Part shown: piece after piece, positions 16,131-23,932 of the stretch
How positions within the stretch are numbered: the stretch's first letter is position 1
Layout: each line of letters starts with the position of its first letter
Assembly: GCA_035295845.1 (NCBI GenBank)
Contig: DATGIF010000026.1
Coordinates: forward strand, 1-64,000
Source: Palsa-892 sp035295845
Lineage (GTDB): Bacteria > Pseudomonadota > Alphaproteobacteria > Rhizobiales > Xanthobacteraceae
Direction: 5' to 3'
Length of the DNA stretch: 64,000 nt
Position numbers and translations under genes: made by a program
The notes under the pieces: model-generated
The model's input: the letters and a program-made list of their open reading frames with translations, nothing else
Database searches by the model: none
What the model was told of the DNA's origin: nothing

Positions 16131-17696
16131 ATGCCGGCGTGCGCGCTTACCCTTCCGAAGCTGAGCTACGCGTCCGTCACCGGCTTGTTCATCTTTGGCG
16201 CGCTCGTCGCGCTTGCTTTTGCCGATCTTGCGGTCACGGCACTCGATCCCTGGGCCGAGATGCGCCGGCTCATCGCGGGAATCCTGCGCCCCGATTTTCC
16301 GTCCGTCGAGGTGATGAGCGTGGTGTGGACCGTGGCATTCGCGGTTCTCGGCGTTGCGCTCGGCGCGGTCATCGGCCTACTGCTCGCGCTTGTCTTCGCC
16401 CAATCTCGCATCGTTCGAATCCTCGCGGCGTTTCTGCGCTCGATCCATGAGCTGTTCTGGGCGCTCGTGATCATCCAGGTTGCGGGCCTGTCGCCGATAA
16501 CCGGAATTCTTGCCGTCGCCATTCCTTATTCCGGCATCTTTGCCAAGGTATTCGCGGAGATGATCGAGGAGGCAGATCTATCGGCCGAGCGCGTGCTTCC
16601 GCCCGGAACCTCGACCATCGCCCGCTTCGCCTATGCGCGCATTCCGGAGCTCGCGTCGCAATTCTGGACCTACGCGCTCTACCGCTTCGAATGCGGCATG
16701 CGCTCGACGCTGGTGCTCGGCTTTATCGGCCTGCCCACGATCGGCTTCCACCTCGATTCCTATTTCAAGCAAGGTCATTACCGCGAGGCCGCGGCGCTCT
16801 TGTTCGTCTTTTATGTCCTGATCGGCACGCGCCGTCTGTGGGCGCGGCCGGTCACGGTACCGATCCTGATCGTCGCGAGCATCTTCCTCCTCCCCGAAAC
16901 GATCGGCGGCGGCTCGTCGCTCGCGAATCTCGTCCGCTTTCTCACCCACGACATCGTTCCACAGCCCTTGCGCGGCGCCGACCTTGCGGCGGCCGCGACG
17001 TGGCTGAACTTCTCGAACTGGCTCTCGCCCATTGTGACGAAGCAGATTGTGCCCGGCGCGATGCAGACGCTCGTAGTGTCGCAGATCGCGCTGGTGGCGA
17101 TGGCCATGATCGCGCTCGTCCTGTTCCCGTTCATCTGCCGCCGCTTCGCCGGCCGCGTTGGCCAGCCGCTCGGGCGCGTGGCGCTCGTGGTCGTGCGCTC
17201 AACCCCCGAATACATGCTCGTCTACGTACTCTTGCAGCTGCTTGGGCCGTCGATGTTGCCGGCGATCATCGCGCTTTCCGTACATAACGGCGCGATCGTC
17301 GGCTATTTAATGGGCCGGCATGCGGATGCACTCGGATACCGGCCGGACGCACCGCGTGGATTGAATCTCTATTGCTATGAAACAGTGCCGCGGCTTTACG
17401 GGCAATTCCTCGCCTATGTGCTCTACCGTTGGGAGATCATCCTGCGCGAGAGCGCGATCTTCGGCATTCTTGGGATTACAACACTCGGCTATTACGTTGA
17501 CGCGGCAATCTCCGAGATCAAGCTCGATGTCGCGGTGGTGCTGCTCGCGGCGACGGCGTTTCTGTCGATGGGCGTCGATGTCTTGTCGCGCGGCTTGCGG
17601 CGGCGGCTCCGCATCGACGCGATGGCAACGCGGCTTTCGGAAGCGCCCAGCGACGCCGAGATCAGCCGTCCGGTTGGGACTGAGAAATTCGCATGA
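16131..17696 (+). CDS. Double-length ABC permease of the putative selenate system
   Basis: The 521-residue integral membrane protein contains two PhnE-like permease halves in one chain. The first half (about 15-260) has its coupling region at FAEMIEEADLSAERVLPPGTS. The second (about 290-490) has its counterpart at MGRHADALGYRPDAPRG, and the two halves repeat an R(F/W)E.....(E/S)(S/T) segment followed by G(F/I)IGL or LGITTLG. Fusing both permease domains means one polypeptide can form the whole channel with an ATPase dimer. ATG 16,131 lies six bases after the ATPase stop. An alternative upstream start would overlap the ATPase gene. Confidence 0.85.
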   Translation: MPACALTLPKLSYASVTGLFIFGALVALAFADLAVTALDPWAEMRRLIAGILRPDFPSVEVMSVVWTVAFAVLGVALGAVIGLLLALVFAQSRIVRILAAFLRSIHELFWALVIIQVAGLSPITGILAVAIPYSGIFAKVFAEMIEEADLSAERVLPPGTSTIARFAYARIPELASQFWTYALYRFECGMRSTLVLGFIGLPTIGFHLDSYFKQGHYREAAALLFVFYVLIGTRRLWARPVTVPILIVASIFLLPETIGGGSSLANLVRFLTHDIVPQPLRGADLAAAATWLNFSNWLSPIVTKQIVPGAMQTLVVSQIALVAMAMIALVLFPFICRRFAGRVGQPLGRVALVVVRSTPEYMLVYVLLQLLGPSMLPAIIALSVHNGAIVGYLMGRHADALGYRPDAPRGLNLYCYETVPRLYGQFLAYVLYRWEIILRESAIFGILGITTLGYYVDAAISEIKLDVAVVLLAATAFLSMGVDVLSRGLRRRLRIDAMATRLSEAPSDAEISRPVGTEKFA

Positions 17697-17730
17697 GGAA
17701 AAATCCACCAGCATTTGCGGGAGATGATCG

Positions 17731-18393
17731 ATGCCGAGAAATCCCTTCACCGACATCTGGCAGTTCCTGACCGGCGCCACCGGCGATTACATGGCGCTCG
17801 GCGTCTGGCGCTATTTGTTGATGGCGCTCTTTCTCGCGTTGATCCTTGCGAGCCTCGTGATCGCCATCCGCAACTGGCGGGACGATCCCGCGCAGCGCAC
17901 CGCCGTGCACTTTGGCACCTGGTTCGTGCGCGTATTGATCGGATGCATGTGGTTCGAGGGCATGCTGTGGAAGCTGCCGCTGCCGGTTTCGCCCGGACTG
18001 CAATATTGGGTCGAGCAGATGGCGAAGCGCGCGGCGTTTGAATTTCATCGCGACTTCGTCACGAATTTTATCATCCCGCATCTTTATCTTTTCAATCCGC
18101 TGGTGTTCCTGGCGGAGTTCACCTTCGCCGTCTCGCTGATCCTCGGGCTCGGCGTGCGCCTCGTGAGCGCGGTCGCGATCCTGTTCGTACTGAATTTGTG
18201 GCTCGGCATTTATCTTCCCGGCAGCCCCGAGGAATGGTCGTGGTCCTACATATTCTTGGCCTCGCTCATGTTCCTGTTCTCGCTTTATGCCGCCGGCCGC
18301 AGCCTTGGCTTCGATGCGTGGCTTCGCCGCGAAGTCGCGGCAGTGCGCGACGGTTCGGGGTTCTTCGGTTGGCTGCTGCGGATCGCCGGCTGA
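17731..18393 (+). CDS. DoxD/DoxX-like membrane protein
   Basis: The 220-residue protein has four to five transmembrane helices and resembles the DoxD-type small subunit of thiosulfate:quinone oxidoreductase and the DoxX family. Recognisable parts are the TWFVRVLIGCMWFEGMLWKL helix and FLAEFTFAVSLILGLGVRL. GGGAGATG lies just before the ATG. It is the last gene of the plus-strand operon with the transporter, 34 bases after the permease. In thiosulfate metabolism DoxD handles a sulfur compound at the membrane, so a role with a reduced selenium or sulfur compound is a reasonable but untested idea. Confidence 0.75.
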   Translation: MPRNPFTDIWQFLTGATGDYMALGVWRYLLMALFLALILASLVIAIRNWRDDPAQRTAVHFGTWFVRVLIGCMWFEGMLWKLPLPVSPGLQYWVEQMAKRAAFEFHRDFVTNFIIPHLYLFNPLVFLAEFTFAVSLILGLGVRLVSAVAILFVLNLWLGIYLPGSPEEWSWSYIFLASLMFLFSLYAAGRSLGFDAWLRREVAAVRDGSGFFGWLLRIAG

Positions 18394-18395
18394 CC

Positions 18396-19136
18396 TCAGC
18401 GGCGTTCGCGACGCAACGTTAGCCGCAAAAAGGTGGCGACGATCGTCCACGCCGCCGCGATTCCGGCGATCAAATTGCCCGACACCTTCGAGACGCCGCC
18501 CATGCGGCGTCGTTGCGTGACCGCGATCTCCGCCATGGGCAGCTTCGCGGCGGCGACCCGCATCTGCATTTCGAGATTCCAGCCATAGGTCGGCTCGCGC
18601 ATGCCGAGCCGCGCGAGCGCGTCGCGCCGGATGGCGCGGAAGGGCGACATGTCGCTGAAGCGCACGCCGTAGACAAGGCGCAACAAGAGACCGGCGAGGC
18701 GGCCGGCGACGATCTGCGGGAGCGAAAGGCTTCCCGGTTCATGGCCGCCGCGGAGGCGCGAGCCGTGCACGAACGCCGCGCGCCCGGTGGCGATCGGCGC
18801 GATCAAGTCCGGAATGAATTTTGGGTCGTCGCTGCCGTCGCCGTCGAGGAACAGCAGGACCGAAGCATCTGGGCGCGCGGCGGCGATGCCGGCCTGTACC
18901 GCGCGGCCGTATCCGCGCTTGCGCTCGACGACGATGCGGGCGCCGGCCTCCGTCGCGCGTTCGACGGTGCGATCGCGCGAGCCGCCGTCGACGACGATGA
19001 CTTCGGAAACGCCGGCGGCGAAGACCGCGGCCACCACCGCCGCGATCGCATCTTCTTCTTCAAGACACGGAATGATCGCGGAAACGATCGGATTGGCCGA
19101 TGCCATCGAGCCGTCCGCGGTGACCTTTATGCTCAC
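18396..19136 (-). CDS. GT2 family glycosyltransferase, DPM1-like, in selenium-associated operon
   Basis: The 246-residue glycosyltransferase of the GT-A fold has the nucleotide-sugar site IIPCLEEEDAI, VIVVDGGSRDRT and the metal-binding LFLDGDGSDDP. MSPFRAIRR and TYGWNLEMQMR follow, typical of polyprenol-phosphate sugar synthases, and a C-terminal hydrophobic helix ends the chain. GTG 19,136 overlaps the preceding stop as GTGA, matching the coupling used throughout this operon. ATG 19,106 is the alternative and begins closer to the conserved domain. It probably charges a polyprenyl phosphate with a sugar for the membrane transferase at 20,209-21,552. Confidence 0.85.
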   Translation of the reverse strand: MSIKVTADGSMASANPIVSAIIPCLEEEDAIAAVVAAVFAAGVSEVIVVDGGSRDRTVERATEAGARIVVERKRGYGRAVQAGIAAARPDASVLLFLDGDGSDDPKFIPDLIAPIATGRAAFVHGSRLRGGHEPGSLSLPQIVAGRLAGLLLRLVYGVRFSDMSPFRAIRRDALARLGMREPTYGWNLEMQMRVAAAKLPMAEIAVTQRRRMGGVSKVSGNLIAGIAAAWTIVATFLRLTLRRERR

Positions 19137-20212
19137 AGGCTCCAGCGCAAGCCGCAATTGGCGCACGCCTTTGGCGGCGTGTCGGAAAGGAGTGCCGCGC
19201 GAAACGATTGATAGGCCGGCCCGTTCCAGATTTCGCGCAGCGTCTGTTGGGTCGCGTCGCCGAGCGTGTAATGCTCGTAGCCGCGCTGCGAGAACGGCGC
19301 GATGCAGCAAGGAAGCGCGCGGCCATTGGCGGTGATGTACATGAGCGTCCACGGCCGCCGGCACAACGACCAGGGCGATTGGCCCTCGGATTTCTTCAGG
19401 CTGATGCCGGGCTCGGATGCCGCTCCCGAGGCGCTGAAGGCAATGCCGAGCGACCGCGCGAGCCGCTCGGATTCATCGATGTAATGTGATTCCTCGTGCG
19501 TCACGCGCTCGAACAGCGCTTGATCCGGCCGCGCCATGCCGATGGAATTTTCGTCGAAGAAAACGAGGCGCTGGAGATAGACCTCCTTTACGCCGATCTC
19601 GGCGGCGACCCGCACAAAAGCCGGCAGCTCCTTGATCGTCTCCTTCAGGCCGGTGAGCCAGGCCGAGACACGCGGCTTCTCAAAACCCTCTTTTTCCTGC
19701 AGCGCGCGGAAGGCGCGCACGTTTTTCAAGATCCGGTCGAAATAATTCTTGCCGCGGATTTCTTTGAAGCTCTTGGCGTTGGCGGCGTCGAGCGAGACGC
19801 GCAGCTCGTCAAGGTCGGCGGCGATCAGCGCGCGGCCGTTCCGCTCGTTCAAAACGGTGCCGTTGGTGTTGAAGAGAACGTAGACGCCGCGGTCCTTCAG
19901 GTAGCGCACCATCCGCGGCAAGTTCTTCACCAGCATGGGCTCGCCGACGCCATGCAGTACGGCGCGTACGAGATTGGGCGCCTGGTCCACGATCGAGGTG
20001 AACAATTCCCAGCTCATATCGGCGGGCGGCTCGAGCTCTTCGTAGGTGCGCGGACAGGTCGTGCACAAGAGATTGCAGCGATTGGTGGTCTCGAGATAAA
20101 GGCAGAGCGGCTCGCGGCTCGCGATTGCGCTTGGCGCGCCGGTGACGGATTCGTGGTAGCGGCGCGGGTCGACCTGCGCGAGGGCTTCGTCGCGGCCTAG
20201 CGGCTGATTCAT
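19133..20212 (-). CDS. Radical SAM/SPASM-domain enzyme, second in the selenium locus
   Basis: The 359-residue enzyme has the radical SAM cluster CNLLCTTC (Cys 46, 50, 53), the SAM-contacting VLHGVGEPML and VLFNTNGT strands, and LDELRVSLDAA. A C-terminal SPASM-like segment contains LCRRPWT, ALPCCIAPF and ACANCGLRW. SPASM relatives modify peptides, sugars or cofactors. The ATG overlaps the preceding glycosyltransferase stop as ATGA, and its own stop overlaps the next start. Radical SAM enzymes recur next to the TIGR04282/TIGR04283 transferases, whose model names describe them as rSAM/selenodomain-associated. No selenocysteine-type in-frame TGA is seen in this gene. Confidence 0.87.
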   Translation of the reverse strand: MNQPLGRDEALAQVDPRRYHESVTGAPSAIASREPLCLYLETTNRCNLLCTTCPRTYEELEPPADMSWELFTSIVDQAPNLVRAVLHGVGEPMLVKNLPRMVRYLKDRGVYVLFNTNGTVLNERNGRALIAADLDELRVSLDAANAKSFKEIRGKNYFDRILKNVRAFRALQEKEGFEKPRVSAWLTGLKETIKELPAFVRVAAEIGVKEVYLQRLVFFDENSIGMARPDQALFERVTHEESHYIDESERLARSLGIAFSASGAASEPGISLKKSEGQSPWSLCRRPWTLMYITANGRALPCCIAPFSQRGYEHYTLGDATQQTLREIWNGPAYQSFRAALLSDTPPKACANCGLRWSL

Positions 20213-21552
20213 CGCTGATACTCTCCCGTATCGCGCCAGACACGCCATGCCGAATAGGCACAGGTCAGCAAAAACGCGCCATACAAGATCGACTGGCGGG
20301 CAATCAACGGAACGAACATGGCGCCACCTACTTCCGCATGCAGTAGCGACGCACCGACCGTAAGCACCCATACAGGCGCGCCGCCGACAAGCGCGACAAA
20401 CGGCGTTGCCGCCAGAAAGTACCAAGGATAGATTGGCGACAACAGGAACAACGAAACAAGTAACAGCCTGTTGATGTCCGCGAGCGTTGATTCAACGGAT
20501 CGCGGCGCGCGAAACGCGGCCATCAGCGCCAAGATCCCCGTGATCAAAGCCGCAACGGCGATATACAGAATATAATCGCCTGGAAGCCCGCCCACGAGCG
20601 CTCGCACGGCGGCAAGGAGCCAGATGCGCTCGCCGCTATTGAGCCCTTCCTCGGCGAGATAGCCGGTGAGAAATCCGAGCGCGCCTTTGCCGACCGAGAG
20701 ATACGGCGCATAGCAAACCACGATCACGGCCAAGCAGATCAGCGGCAGCTTCCAGTCCCACGGCCGCCACAGCGCGGGGAGGGCGGGAAGCGCCAACGGT
20801 TTTGCCAATGCGCCAAGCGTGACCACCGCCGCGCCGCGCAGCGGCTTTTGCGCCAGCGCGAGAAAGATTCCCAGCATCATCAGGGCGACCATCAGCGCAT
20901 CGACGTGGCCGCTATTGGCGATCTGCCACAATGGCAGCGGGTGCCATGCATAAGCCACGAGACGCGTCAGCGGGCGCTGCAGCCGCCGCAGCAACAGCAA
21001 GATGATGGCCGCCGTCACGCTCTCGCAGGCAAGCAAGGCCGCTTTCATCGTGGTGACGTTCTCGCCAAGCCGCGTCACCAGCAGGAAGAACATCTCGGCA
21101 ACCGGCGGATAGACCGTCACCGCATAGTTGGCGCGGTTGATGTGGGGATAGATATTCGCGTCGCGAAGGGCGGCGAGCGCCTCATCGGCGGGGACGTAGC
21201 GATAGGGATTGACGCCGAACGCCTGCACCTTGCCGTCCCAAATATAGCGGTAGATATCGCTGGATAGGAGCGGCTCCATGAGCAGGAGAGCGCCGCGCAG
21301 CAAGATGGCGACGCCGACGATCAGCCAGATCGCCTTGACGGACGGCGCGCGCTCCGCGACCGCGGTCGATGCCAACGCCACGAGACCGGTCGCGACCGCG
21401 CAGACGATATAGGCAGTGTCGCCATAGATCCGAAGCGCGAAGGAAGCGAAGAAGGTGAGGGCGACGACTAACGCTCCGAGCAGCGCGAGACAATAAAATC
21501 CGTGGGTGGCGGACAAGGCGCAGCTTGGAGCCGCCGCAGGCGCGCTCCTCAC
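20209..21552 (-). CDS. Multi-pass polyprenol-phosphate-sugar-dependent glycosyltransferase (GT87/MptB-like)
   Basis: The 447-residue integral membrane protein has about 12 hydrophobic segments and the catalytic loop SSDIYRYIWDGKVQAFG, followed by NPYRYVPAD. This is the pattern of GT-C mannosyltransferases such as the MptB/GT87 group, which take sugars from polyprenyl phosphate on the outer face of the membrane. NYAVTVYPPVAEMFF and the ALAKPLALPALP helix are also typical. GTG 21,552 overlaps the upstream stop as GTGA and is chosen over farther upstream starts that lie inside the previous gene. With the GT2 enzyme it forms a plausible lipid-linked sugar route. Confidence 0.8.
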   Translation of the reverse strand: MRSAPAAAPSCALSATHGFYCLALLGALVVALTFFASFALRIYGDTAYIVCAVATGLVALASTAVAERAPSVKAIWLIVGVAILLRGALLLMEPLLSSDIYRYIWDGKVQAFGVNPYRYVPADEALAALRDANIYPHINRANYAVTVYPPVAEMFFLLVTRLGENVTTMKAALLACESVTAAIILLLLRRLQRPLTRLVAYAWHPLPLWQIANSGHVDALMVALMMLGIFLALAQKPLRGAAVVTLGALAKPLALPALPALWRPWDWKLPLICLAVIVVCYAPYLSVGKGALGFLTGYLAEEGLNSGERIWLLAAVRALVGGLPGDYILYIAVAALITGILALMAAFRAPRSVESTLADINRLLLVSLFLLSPIYPWYFLAATPFVALVGGAPVWVLTVGASLLHAEVGGAMFVPLIARQSILYGAFLLTCAYSAWRVWRDTGEYQR

Positions 21553-22256
21553 TGCGCCGCCCCCGCGAATGATGCGAGCAACGCGCGCGTGGCCGCCGCC
21601 GCGCCGCCTGACGTGAATCGGCGCGAGTGCCCCGCAAGCTCCTCGCGCAGCCAGCCGAAGGATTCCGCGTCGTCGACGTCGTACCACTCTGGCAAGAGGG
21701 CAACTTCGAGGTTGATCTGGGAGGCTCGTTTCATGGTGAGCGGCGTGACTTCGCTCGTGCCCCACGGGATATCCTTGAATAGATGCGGATGGGCAGCCTT
21801 CAATCCGATCAGGTAGTAGCCGCCGTCGCTCGCCGGCCCGAGCACCGCGCGGTCACCGGGCCGGCGCAAGGCTTCGATGGCCTCGGCCAGGAATAAAGCC
21901 GGCAAGGTCGGGCTGTCGCTGTTGACGAGGAGGACGCAATCATGGTGGGCCGCCAGAAGGTCGACCACGGCGCCATGCAGCAAGCTGCCGAAATTTGCAT
22001 CGGCTTGCAGCATGAGGCCGAACGATGGCGGCAACGCTTGCCGTAAATCGGCTTCGGCGCCGGCCGGCGCGTAAATTCCGTAGCCCTTGCGGCCGAGGCT
22101 TTCGGGCACCGCCTCGATCGCCGCCGCGACGTCGCGCAGGAAACAGGCGGACAGCGCCGCCGCGCGTTCCGCTCCGATCATCACCGCAAGCCGCGTTTTC
22201 GTGTGCCCAGGCCGCGGTGCCTTGCACATGATCCCGATTGCCGCCGATGCGTGCAT
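21549..22256 (-). CDS. TIGR04282-type CofC-like transferase (DUF2064)
   Basis: The 235-residue protein has the nucleotidyltransferase-like start GIMCKAPRPGHTKTRLA, then LVNSDSPTLPALFLAEAI, VLGPASDGGYYLIGL and the WGTSEVTPLTM segment. These are the landmarks of the DUF2064 family, known as transferase 1, rSAM/selenodomain-associated, and later annotated as an arsenosugar biosynthesis glycosyltransferase. It is the first gene of the four-gene minus-strand operon, with the promoter expected in the 270-base gap to its right. Its likely reaction is activation or transfer of a sugar or phosphate group, and the acceptor is unknown. Confidence 0.88.
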   Translation of the reverse strand: MHASAAIGIMCKAPRPGHTKTRLAVMIGAERAAALSACFLRDVAAAIEAVPESLGRKGYGIYAPAGAEADLRQALPPSFGLMLQADANFGSLLHGAVVDLLAAHHDCVLLVNSDSPTLPALFLAEAIEALRRPGDRAVLGPASDGGYYLIGLKAAHPHLFKDIPWGTSEVTPLTMKRASQINLEVALLPEWYDVDDAESFGWLREELAGHSRRFTSGGAAAATRALLASFAGAAQ

Positions 22257-22423
22257 TGCCCGTATCTTCCATTAAGGAAGACCGATGATGCGCGCGAAGA
22301 CCTCGCTCTATAAAGCCGCGCGAGCGAAAAATTTGCGGTTTTCGGCATCAACTTCACGTCAGCGCAACGTTATAACCATGCGCACGGCTCGTGATGGCGG
22401 CCGCCGAATCTCTCGATCGAAGC

Positions 22424-22482
22424 GGCAATTTCCCTGCAAAATTCCCCGTTAGCAAGGAATGGGCGTTGGAGACCGGTTCGAT
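22424..22482 (+). repeat. Dispersed intergenic repeat, copy 2
   Basis: This stretch contains TTTCCCTGCAAAATTCC, GTTAGCAAGGAAT and GGAGACCGGTTCGATC, aligning with 1950-2008. It lies in the 22,257-22,527 gap between the selenium-locus operon and the serpin gene. No other feature is seen in that gap apart from the expected promoter of the operon. Confidence 0.55.
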
Positions 22483-22527
22483 CAGCTTTGCGGTGCCAGC
22501 CGACCGGTCCCCAGCGGGGTCCGTTTT

Positions 22528-23718
22528 TTAGATTATCGCCTCGCTTTTTGGCGTACCGATATAGCCCGACATCAAAATCAGGCCGGTCTCAGAATCGCGC
22601 AGCGCGAATAAAAAAGGCTTGTCGATCACAATCTCATTTTCCTCGATGTGCATTGAGCGCCCCGCGATCATCACGCCGGTCGCGGCAGCGGCCTCGGTGC
22701 CTTGTTCGCTTACCTTCAGAAAGAGCCGCTGCAATATGCTCGTCATGGTAACGGGAAAAGCGGCAAGACCTTCGAACGCGGATGGAGACGCAAGATCATT
22801 GGCGAGGTCCTTGGTCTTGAGCGGATCCAGCAAGTCGGCCTGTTCGGTCGCCGTAAAACTTGGCAGCAGAAGCCGCACAGGACCGGCGGAAAACGCATTG
22901 CCGTCGAGCCAATGCGCGACGTCTGCAAATTCGTCCGCCGCAGCGGGCCGATCGACGGTCGTGATGACCGCAAACGAATAGCGCCTATGCACGTAAGGTA
23001 GATCAACCGCCACGAAACGGCCTTCGCGCCGGAAGGAGCAGACCGTAGCTTGTCGCATCATCGATACTTCGGTTTCGCGATCCAGACTGTAGAAGCGGCG
23101 CGGTTTCGTCGCGCCCTTGTCAAAGGGGCTCTCCCAATCGTCTTTGAAATAGATTGCATTGAGCGCGACCGCGCCCTTCTCGGGCGGGGCGTCGAGTATC
23201 GCGGGAATGCGGCCTTTGGTTCGCGTCGAAACCCAATCATTGATGCGCTTCATTACCGCGGGATCAGTTACATCACCGATCGTGATTTCCGCGCCGGTCG
23301 ACTGCATCTTGGCGATGGTCGATTCGACCGGATTGATGCGCGGATCGATGATCAGGCCGTTGGCGAGAAGCACTCGCCCTCTATTGTCGTTTAGAATCCC
23401 ACTGATCACTTGCCGCAGACTTTCAAGAAGGGCATCACCGCCGTTGCCCTCAAAACCAAGCGAGCGACAAAACGAAGCGTGTAATGGGGTATTGGCGCCG
23501 AGATCGATGAGTGAAATTACAGCGGCTAAACTTGCTGGTGATATTGTCAGATTGGCCCCGCGCCGCCGCGTCGCGCTGAGGCCCGCCATCAATCGGAACG
23601 AAAGCCGCGATTGAGCCGCGAGCGTTTGAGCGGAAGCGAGTGGCGTTGCAAAGGTTGCTCGCGTTGGATCGATGAGAACGAGCGCGGCGGCACAAGCAAG
23701 AAAATCTCTACGGCGCAT
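22528..23718 (-). CDS. Serpin family serine protease inhibitor, Tat-exported
   Basis: The 396-residue protein has a twin-arginine signal (RRRDFLACAAALVLI) and the serpin fold: NLTISPASLAAVISL, VALNAIYFKDDWESPFDK, and LQRLFLKVSEQGTEAAAAT. The last includes the conserved inhibitory hinge (residues 337-346). Counting from the hinge Glu as P17, the scissile bond falls at Arg353-Ser354, so a trypsin-like protease is the predicted target. The C-terminal DKPFLFALRDSETGLILMSG is the usual strand after the loop. Serpins are uncommon in proteobacteria. Secreted proteases of two classes are encoded within 10 kb. Confidence 0.92.
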   Translation of the reverse strand: MRRRDFLACAAALVLIDPTRATFATPLASAQTLAAQSRLSFRLMAGLSATRRRGANLTISPASLAAVISLIDLGANTPLHASFCRSLGFEGNGGDALLESLRQVISGILNDNRGRVLLANGLIIDPRINPVESTIAKMQSTGAEITIGDVTDPAVMKRINDWVSTRTKGRIPAILDAPPEKGAVALNAIYFKDDWESPFDKGATKPRRFYSLDRETEVSMMRQATVCSFRREGRFVAVDLPYVHRRYSFAVITTVDRPAAADEFADVAHWLDGNAFSAGPVRLLLPSFTATEQADLLDPLKTKDLANDLASPSAFEGLAAFPVTMTSILQRLFLKVSEQGTEAAAATGVMIAGRSMHIEENEIVIDKPFLFALRDSETGLILMSGYIGTPKSEAII

Positions 23719-23890
23719 TTGAATTCTCCGTTCGTGTCGCCGTTGCCATTCGCGCGAACGAAGGAGGCTGATTTCTGGCGCCTCTAAGGCACCGGTATTA
23801 CTTATTTTTAAGCCGGTTTATTGCCGGCGCGCGTTTTGTCCGTTGCCTTTGGCAAAAGACGATGAGTCGTCGACTCCAGCCTTTCGAAAA

Positions 23891-23921
23891 ACCCGGCCGG
23901 CGCGGCGAACGTCGGCCGGGT
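23891..23921 (-). terminator. Rho-independent terminator of the papain-like protease gene
   Basis: ACCCGGCCG (23,891-23,899) pairs with CGGCCGGGT (23,913-23,921). On the minus strand the stem is followed by TTTTTCG, 12 bases past the stop codon. Confidence 0.8.
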
Positions 23922-23932
23922 GTTAACGATGA

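Noticed and set aside
17662..18450. 262-codon minus-strand frame across the DoxD-like gene
   Set aside because: It is antisense to a well-supported membrane protein with a ribosome-binding site and operon position, and its own composition is hydrophilic shadow sequence.
12529..20212. Possible selenocysteine (in-frame TGA) sites in the two radical SAM genes
   Set aside because: Both frames are continuous with all expected cysteines. No frame continues past its TGA stop with conserved sequence, and no downstream stem-loop was recognised.
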